In this document: positions 5,023 through 6,880 of the stretch, piece by piece
How positions within the stretch are numbered: position 1 is the stretch's first letter
How the letters are laid out: each line of letters starts with the position of its first letter
NCBI GenBank assembly: GCA_937942935.1
Contig: CALDGT010001095.1
Span: 1-6,880, forward strand
Origin: an uncultured Chloroflexota bacterium
Lineage (GTDB): Bacteria > Chloroflexota > Anaerolineae > Aggregatilineales > Phototrophicaceae
Direction: 5' to 3'
DNA length: 6,880 nucleotides
Notes under the pieces: generated by a model
Seen by the model: only the letters and a program-made list of their open reading frames with translations
Told to the model about the DNA's origin: nothing
Database searches by the model: none
Translations under genes and position numbers: made by a program

Positions 5023-5970
5023 ATGAATAAGCGGGCATTAGGACGTTCTGGCATTGAAGTGTCACCACTCGGAATGGGGTGTTGGGCGATTGGTGGCAGT
5101 GGTTGGGGGAATGGGGCAAATGATGACGAGTCTATTCGTGGTATCCACAAGGCATTAGAACTAGGTGTTAATTTTTTTGATACTGCCGATGTATATGGTG
5201 CAGGGCATAGCGAGCGTATTTTAGCAAAGGCGTTGGTTGGTCGCCGTAATGAGGTCATTATCGCTACTAAATTTGGTTATACAGACACGGGACCAAATGC
5301 CACACCCGAATATATTCGCTCTGCCTGCGAAGCATCCTTAAAGCGTCTCGATACCGATTATATTGATTTGTATCAGTTTCATGTCAATGACTTTGACCCT
5401 AATCATGCCGATGTCGTCCGTGATACGCTAGAAAATTTGGTGGCAGATGGCAAAATACGGGCTTACGGATGGAGTACCGATTTTCCAGAAGGGGCGCGAG
5501 TGTTTGCACAAGGGACGCACTGTGCATCTATTCAGGTAGAACTTAATGTGGTTGATGATGCCCCTGATATTCTTGCGGTCTGTGAAGCATTTAACTTAGC
5601 GGCAATCAATCGCGGTCCATTGGCGATGGGTTTGCTGACTGGCAAATATAATCCCAATAGCAAGTTGCCTCAAGATGATGTGCGCGGACCAAATGCGCCA
5701 GATTGGATGAAATATTTCAAAGATGGACAACCAAATCCCGAATGGCTAAACAAAGTACAAGCTGTTGGGGAAATACTGCGGAGTGATGGGCGTACATTGG
5801 CACAAGGTGCATTAGCATGGCTATGGGCGCGTAGCGATAAAAATATACCTATCCCGGGATTTCGTAATCCTATTCAGGTCGAAGAAAATTGTGGCGCATT
5901 AGCATTTGGCGCATTGACACAGGAGCAAATGCGTCAAATTGACGAAATTCTTGAACGCTCAACAAAGTAA
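5023..5970 (+). CDS. Aldo/keto reductase
   Basis: A complete 315-residue NAD(P)H-dependent aldo/keto reductase with a TIM-barrel fold, cytoplasmic, of the usual family length. It begins with LGRSGIEVSPLGMG at 6-19. The catalytic tetrad is visible as D53 (FFDTAD), Y58 (VYG), K83 (ATKFG) and H120 (LYQFH). The coenzyme-binding C-terminal part has IPIPGFRNPIQVEEN at 275-289. It looks most like the group of general stress and yhdN/YdhF-type oxidoreductases acting on aldehydes and ketones; the natural substrate is unknown. The ATG at 5023 has AGGAG at 5011-5015, 7 nt upstream. The gene is monocistronic: divergent from the nitroreductase-family operon, preceded by a MerR-like promoter that suggests induction by an electrophile or other signal, and followed by a long hairpin at 5981-6024. 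Confidence 0.93.
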   Translation: MNKRALGRSGIEVSPLGMGCWAIGGSGWGNGANDDESIRGIHKALELGVNFFDTADVYGAGHSERILAKALVGRRNEVIIATKFGYTDTGPNATPEYIRSACEASLKRLDTDYIDLYQFHVNDFDPNHADVVRDTLENLVADGKIRAYGWSTDFPEGARVFAQGTHCASIQVELNVVDDAPDILAVCEAFNLAAINRGPLAMGLLTGKYNPNSKLPQDDVRGPNAPDWMKYFKDGQPNPEWLNKVQAVGEILRSDGRTLAQGALAWLWARSDKNIPIPGFRNPIQVEENCGALAFGALTQEQMRQIDEILERSTK

Positions 5971-5980
5971 ATGAACTATT

Positions 5981-6024
5981 ATCCCGCCCTTGTGACCGAT
6001 TCCCATTCGGTTACAGGGTGGGAT
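5981..6024. terminator. Long hairpin between convergent aldo/keto reductase and glycosyltransferase genes
   Basis: 5981-5999 pairs with 6007-6024 over 18 positions, counting two G-U type pairs (as plus-strand RNA) and one bulged T, around a 7-nt loop. It starts 11 nt after the reductase stop and lies 43 nt beyond the stop of the opposite gene. Neither side has a clear T-tract, so it may act as a bidirectional or factor-assisted terminator or as 3' end protection. A second small hairpin (GTCTT at 6043-6047, AAGAC at 6054-6058) sits nearer to the glycosyltransferase stop. Confidence 0.65.
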
Positions 6025-6066
6025 GTATCATCGCCCCGCAATGTCTTTATCATAAGACTGTAGCCC

Positions 6067-6880
6067 TTAGCCTTTTGCAAACTGTTCAATGAACACTCTC
6101 GCATTCATCATACCATCTTCGGCGCGGATTTTTTCGCCAAGTTCCTTCACCTTCTGACGCATGGTTGTACTTGTTATACTTTCTCGAATCGCATTAGCTA
6201 AGGCTTCTGCGGTTAATTTTTTGCGTGGAATTGGCTTTGTTCCTACACCTAATTGTGCAATCCGGTGTCCCCAGAAGGCTTGGTCGCCCATAAATGGCGT
6301 GATGATAGTTGGCACACCTGCGCGTAAGCCCGCCGATGTTGTTCCTGCACCGCCATGATGGACTACAGTCGCCATTTTGGGGAATAACCAGCTATGCGGA
6401 ATAGATGGCAACATATACACTGTTTCGGGTAAATCTGTCTGATTCATCCCGCCCCAACCAGATGCTAATACCCCGCGTTGCCCCGATAATGCCAATGCTT
6501 TGAGTGTGGTTTTTAATGTTTCTTCTGGATTACGACTGCCCATGCTCCCAAATCCAACATAAACAGGAGGTGAACCCGCTTCTAAAAATGATACTAATGG
6601 TTGGGGTGGTTGCCAATTTGGACTAGGGTCTAAAAACCAATATCCTGTCACATGATGATGAGTACCCCAATCGGCTGGCTTGGGGATGACATAACGGCTA
6701 AATCCGTATAAAACAGGTAATTTGAGCCGATTTTCTTGCCGATAATGCCCAAAGAATGACCCGCGTTTTAATCCTAATGCTCGTCGCACCGTTACATCGC
6801 CCATCCGCCCACTTTGCCATATTAATTGTCGCATTGCATGAAATGAGGCTCGGTTGAATAGTCGCCCAAATGATAATTTT
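6067..6880 (-). CDS. GT1 glycosyltransferase, sterol/lipid glucosyltransferase-like (5' end outside window)
   Basis: The frame stays open to the right edge, so the ATG at 6834 is internal (15 further codons precede it in the window) and 270 C-terminal residues are visible. The family is usually 400-430 residues, so the acceptor-binding N-terminal domain is mostly missing. In visible numbering the nucleotide-sugar-binding domain shows VYVGFGSMGS at 106-115, HHGGAGTT at 174-181 and PFMGDQAFWG at 195-204, followed by GVGTKPIPRKKLT. This is the donor site of UDP-glucose-using GT1 enzymes; H174 and the DQ pair in 195-204 would contact the sugar nucleotide. The wording of these motifs is closest to the UGT80/Atg26 sterol 3-beta-glucosyltransferase group. 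The bacterial acceptor may be a sterol, hopanoid, glycolipid or secondary metabolite and cannot be told from this part. There is no membrane segment. It converges on the aldo/keto reductase and shares no operon within view. Confidence 0.9.
   Translation of the reverse strand, partial: KLSFGRLFNRASFHAMRQLIWQSGRMGDVTVRRALGLKRGSFFGHYRQENRLKLPVLYGFSRYVIPKPADWGTHHHVTGYWFLDPSPNWQPPQPLVSFLEAGSPPVYVGFGSMGSRNPEETLKTTLKALALSGQRGVLASGWGGMNQTDLPETVYMLPSIPHSWLFPKMATVVHHGGAGTTSAGLRAGVPTIITPFMGDQAFWGHRIAQLGVGTKPIPRKKLTAEALANAIRESITSTTMRQKVKELGEKIRAEDGMMNARVFIEQFAKG

Noticed and set aside
4962..5258. Minus-strand 98-codon frame over the aldo/keto reductase start
   Set aside because: It is antisense to a region encoding the catalytic Asp and Tyr of the reductase and covers the promoter; no motif and no ribosome binding site.
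6161..6358. Plus-strand 65-codon frame inside the glycosyltransferase
   Set aside because: It is the complement of the conserved donor-binding region, so its openness follows from the real gene.
1..6880. CRISPR arrays, tRNA or rRNA genes, insertion sequences, toxin-antitoxin or phage-defence modules
   Set aside because: I saw no regularly spaced direct repeats, no cloverleaf or rRNA-like sequence, and no transposase, nuclease or other defence motifs in any convincing frame. The remaining gaps between genes are all under 170 bases.

Overview
The window looks like ordinary chromosomal DNA of moderate to low GC from a bacterium with a single membrane and a cell-wall sorting system. My best guess is a member of the Chloroflexota (Anaerolineae-like). 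That guess rests on a large secreted protein ending in LPNTG-E, a hydrophobic segment and a basic tail, combined with beta-helix, choice-of-anchor, Calx-beta and DUF11 modules, next to DUF4256, DUF1905 and sterol-glucosyltransferase-like genes. No rRNA or marker gene is present, so the taxonomy is inference.

Layout, left to right. (1) 1-372, plus strand: the C-terminal part of a DUF4256 protein cut by the window edge, followed by a strong hairpin at 392-420. (2) 430-3345, minus strand: a 971-residue modular surface protein. It has a signal peptide, a parallel beta-helix, a choice-of-anchor Q-like domain, a choice-of-anchor D/ASPM-SPD-2-Hydin-like domain, two Calx-beta domains, a DUF11 domain and an LPXTG sorting signal. 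(3) 3443-4855, minus strand: a compact three-gene operon transcribed toward the surface protein. In order of transcription it holds a small deazaflavin-dependent nitroreductase-family protein, an unrecognised all-helical repeat protein and a stand-alone DUF1905 protein. (4) 4856-5022: a divergent regulatory region. One promoter serves the operon. A second, with a 19-bp spacer and an internal dyad typical of MerR-family control, serves the gene to its right. (5) 5023-5970, plus strand: an aldo/keto reductase. (6) 5981-6024: a long hairpin between convergent genes. (7) 6067 to the right edge, minus strand: the C-terminal part of a GT1 (UGT80/sterol-glucosyltransferase-like) glycosyltransferase that runs out of the window.

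The genes do not form one obvious pathway. The divergent pair (deazaflavin-type reductase operon and aldo/keto reductase) could be a small redox or detoxification locus. The surface protein is probably an independent unit whose start I move to a GTG with a strong ribosome binding site. I found no mobile element, CRISPR array, tRNA or rRNA. The points most worth a second look are the MerR-like promoter with no regulator gene in view, the repeat architecture of the unknown helical protein, and the sortase-type anchor on the modular adhesin-like protein.
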